DNA of 64,000 nucleotides from an uncultured Clostridia bacterium (GTDB lineage Bacteria; Bacillota; Clostridia; Oscillospirales; CAG-382), in contig CANRIX010000005.1 of assembly GCA_947630765.1 (NCBI GenBank), positions 1-64,000 of the forward strand. The letters are read 5' to 3'. The translations under genes were made by a program, and so were the position numbers. Positions 61,927 through 64,000 of this stretch are shown piece by piece. Below the pieces are notes generated by a model that saw nothing but the letters and a program-made list of their open reading frames with translations, was not told the DNA's origin and made no database searches. How positions within the stretch are numbered: the first letter of the stretch is position 1; each line of letters begins with the position of its first letter.

Positions 61927-63201
61927 TTACGGATTTTTCCGGCGTCGCTCGGACGATTTTCCCCGATTGGAGATGGGGTAGCCGAGCGCGTTCAGTACGG
62001 CGCGGACCGTGTCGTGCACGTTGCGGGTGTTGCTGACGCGCAGGTCGCTGACGGAACGGTAGAGCGGGAGGCGGTTTTTGTACAGCTCCCGCACGGCGTC
62101 CTCGGACGAGGACAGCGGTCGACCGTGGCGGGCAAGCAGGCGGAGCGGTCGTTCGAGGAACACCACGCGCCCGTTCTGCCGCAGCAGCGGGAGGTTCTCC
62201 GGGCGGGTCACGGCGCCGCCGCCGGTCGCGACGACCTGGCCGCCTTTCGCCGTAATCTCCCGCAGGACTTCGGTTTCCAGCCGCCGGAACGCGTCCTCGC
62301 CGTCCTGCGCGAAGATCTCCGGGATGGATTTTCCGGCGCGAAGCTCGATTTCCGCGTCGGTATCGACGAAGGGCTTGCCGGTGCGGCGGGCGATGACGCC
62401 GCCGACGACGGATTTGCCGCTGCCGGGCATACCGACGAGCAGGATGCTCTCGCACTGCCGCCGGATCTCTTCCGTGACCGACGGGATGGATGCGTCCGGC
62501 AGGGAACCCCCCTGGAACAGCTCGGACGCCTGCTTTGCCTGCGCGACGAGCATGGTCAGTCCGCCGGCGCAGGGGACGCCACGTTCCTCCGCCTGCAGGA
62601 GCAGTGCGGTCCTGAGCGGGTTGAAAATCAGGTCCGCGACCCCGCGCAGGGCGGGAAATACGGACAGGTCGACCGGGCGTTCGCCGTTTTTCGGGTACAT
62701 GCCGACGGGGGACGTGTTGACGAGCAGCCCCGCGTCGGACAGGGTGGAAAGGTATTCCGGGGTGTTCTCCCGGTGCGACACCACCGTGATGCGCCCCGCG
62801 CCGAGGTCCTCGAGCACCGCGCAGACGGTCGCCGACGCGCCGCCCGCGCCGATGACGACGCAGTGCAGACCCGAAACCGGGAGGTCGGCTTCCTCGAGCA
62901 TGCGGCGGAAGCCGAAGTAGTCGGTGTTGTAGCCGTGCAGTCCGCCGCTTGCGTCGACCGTGACCGTGTTGACGCTGCCGATGCGCGACGCGAGCGGGGA
63001 AAGCTCGCCGCAGAAGGGCAGGACCGCCTTCTTGTACGGGATGGTGACGTTCAGACCGGCGAAGCCGCGCTCCTGCAGGAACGCGTTCAGCCCGTCCTTC
63101 GGCACCTCGAAAAGCTCGTAGGGGTAGGACCCGAACCGGGAGTGGATTTGCGGGGAAAAGCTGTGCCCGAGCTTCTCTCCGAGCAGACCGTATGGCTTCA
63201 A
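61927..63201 (-). CDS. aroEK: shikimate dehydrogenase-shikimate kinase fusion
   Basis: A 424-residue bifunctional protein for two consecutive aromatic-pathway steps. AroE occupies about 1-255: LGHSFSPQIHSRF, NVTIPYKKAV with the catalytic Lys, NTDYFGF and GAGGASATV for NADP. AroK occupies about 260-410: LLVGMPGSGKSVVGGVIA (Walker A), DTDAEIE, and GGGAVTRPEN. The start is TTG (63201) with AAGGAAGG nine bases upstream. It follows pheA by 29 bp, giving an aromatic amino-acid operon. Confidence 0.93.
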   Translation of the reverse strand: MKPYGLLGEKLGHSFSPQIHSRFGSYPYELFEVPKDGLNAFLQERGFAGLNVTIPYKKAVLPFCGELSPLASRIGSVNTVTVDASGGLHGYNTDYFGFRRMLEEADLPVSGLHCVVIGAGGASATVCAVLEDLGAGRITVVSHRENTPEYLSTLSDAGLLVNTSPVGMYPKNGERPVDLSVFPALRGVADLIFNPLRTALLLQAEERGVPCAGGLTMLVAQAKQASELFQGGSLPDASIPSVTEEIRRQCESILLVGMPGSGKSVVGGVIARRTGKPFVDTDAEIELRAGKSIPEIFAQDGEDAFRRLETEVLREITAKGGQVVATGGGAVTRPENLPLLRQNGRVVFLERPLRLLARHGRPLSSSEDAVRELYKNRLPLYRSVSDLRVSNTRNVHDTVRAVLNALGYPISNRGKSSERRRKNP

Positions 63202-63230
63202 AACGGTAGTTTCCTTCCTTAGTATATATG

Positions 63231-64000
63231 TCAGACGATTTCGCTGTAGCTGCCGAGGTATTTCAGCTCCTCCGCTTCCGCTTCCAGCGCCGGGATGAGC
63301 CGGGTGAGCGTCGGGGAGGCGGCAGCGATGTCGAGGTCGAAGCAGAACTGCACCTCGAAGTCGCGTTCGGGGATCGGGCGGCTCTCCAGCTTGACCAGGT
63401 TGACCCCCAGCTCATTGCAGCGCTCCAGCGCCGCGAACAGCGAGCCGGGGCGGTGCTTGAGCACGAGCAGGAGCGTCGTGCGGTTGGCGCCGGGGTAGAT
63501 CTCCGGCTGTTTGGAGATGCAGAGGAAGCGCGTCCGATTCGCGCCGGCGTCCTGCACGTTTTCGGCGAGCACGCACAGCCCGTACAGCTCCGCACAATGG
63601 CGGGAGGAGAGCGCCGCCGCGCCGGGTTCGCCGCTTTCGGCGACCTGCTTTGCCGCCAGCGCCGTGTTCGCGCAGGGGCGGACTTCGACGTTCGGCAGGG
63701 ACGCGAGGTACTTCGCGCACTGCTCGAGCGCCTGTTCGTGGGAGTACACGACCCGCACGTCCGCGATCTCCGTGCCGGGCTTGGCGAGCAGGCTGTGCCC
63801 GACCAGCAGGCGCGTGGAGCGGACGATGTAGCATTGGTACTTGACGAGCAGGTCGTAGTTCGCCCGGACGGAACCGGCGGTGCTGTTTTCGATCGGCAGG
63901 ACGCCGTACCGGCAGTCGCCGCGCTCGACGGACGCGAAAACGTCCTCAAACGTCGGGCAGAAGCGGATCTCCGGCTCGGCGAACAGCTTTTCGCAGGCGA
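63231..64000 (-). CDS. pheA: prephenate dehydratase (partial, 5' end outside the window)
   Basis: About 256 C-terminal residues are present; the gene runs off the right edge. The catalytic domain shows YGVLPIENSTAGSV and the TRF motif in NRTRFLCI. A C-terminal ACT domain (HRPGSLFAALERCNELGVNL, then ESRP) binds phenylalanine for feedback inhibition. The enzyme makes phenylpyruvate from prephenate. Whether an N-terminal chorismate mutase domain is fused cannot be seen. Confidence 0.95.
   Translation of the reverse strand, partial: ACEKLFAEPEIRFCPTFEDVFASVERGDCRYGVLPIENSTAGSVRANYDLLVKYQCYIVRSTRLLVGHSLLAKPGTEIADVRVVYSHEQALEQCAKYLASLPNVEVRPCANTALAAKQVAESGEPGAAALSSRHCAELYGLCVLAENVQDAGANRTRFLCISKQPEIYPGANRTTLLLVLKHRPGSLFAALERCNELGVNLVKLESRPIPERDFEVQFCFDLDIAAASPTLTRLIPALEAEAEELKYLGSYSEIV

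Overview
The window reads as a contiguous chromosomal piece of a high-GC anaerobic Firmicute, most likely an Oscillospirales/Ruminococcaceae-type gut Clostridium. This rests on four things: L27 has the Firmicute N-terminal extension together with its Prp protease gene; RNase M5-like, Obg, Fhs and [FeFe]-hydrogenase maturation genes are present; the envelope proteins are Gram-positive lipoproteins and tail-anchored proteins; and promoters are uniform sigma-A type (TTGACA, 17 bp, TATAAT/TATACT). There is no rRNA, no cas locus and no recognisable transposase. One tRNA (Arg-CCG) was found.

Layout. 0.1-5.1 kb: rplU-prp-rpmA-obgE, an S1-domain protein, prfA and tRNA-Arg. 5.1-13.9 kb: two cyclophilins, several envelope proteins of unknown function (including an LRR protein and a protein with an internally duplicated domain), a GNAT acetyltransferase and asd. 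14.0-17.3 kb: fhs-tsaE-tsaB-rpiB, followed by a tandem array of folded palindromes. 17.9-20.6 kb: rpmG-secE-nusG-rplK-rplA. 20.8-24.2 kb: a lipoprotein, a GNAT protein and an anchored SGNH hydrolase, which split rplKA from rplJL (24.4-25.5 kb, with an L10 leader). 25.6-36.0 kb: a truncated phosphotransferase, an XRE regulator, cardiolipin synthase, an M55 peptidase, a HAD phosphatase and the operon holA-rnmV-mtaB-unknown. 36.3-45.1 kb: an SGNH esterase, twin GH26-like lipoproteins and three small tail-anchored surface proteins. 45.3-51.1 kb: a ThuA-like protein, deoD and the hydrogenase maturation operon (TM1266-type regulator, hydE, hydG, hydF). 51.7-56.8 kb: a membrane protein, kdgK-birA, an AT-rich P-loop protein, plsY and an MGDG-synthase-like glycosyltransferase. 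56.9-61.8 kb: three more modular surface proteins. 61.9-64.0 kb: an aroE-aroK fusion and pheA, which runs off the end.

Two themes stand out. First, seven or eight secreted proteins are assembled from a small set of shared domains (called here D1, D2 and D3), Ser/Thr/Asp/Glu/Ala stalks and a short C-terminal tail (Gly-Asp-Ser/Thr, a hydrophobic stretch, then R-x-R-H/R). With the GH26-like and SGNH enzymes they look like a carbohydrate-oriented cell-surface system. SecE itself has a fused signal sequence and acidic stalk. Second, two families of folded, non-coding repeats sit directly behind stop codons in a fixed orientation and show compensatory base changes between copies: one has four dispersed copies (behind cls, the zinc-ribbon protein, a surface protein and hydF), and the other has a five-unit array behind rpiB plus a diverged copy near 51.5 kb. 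Their function is unknown; they are the strongest candidates here for something undescribed.
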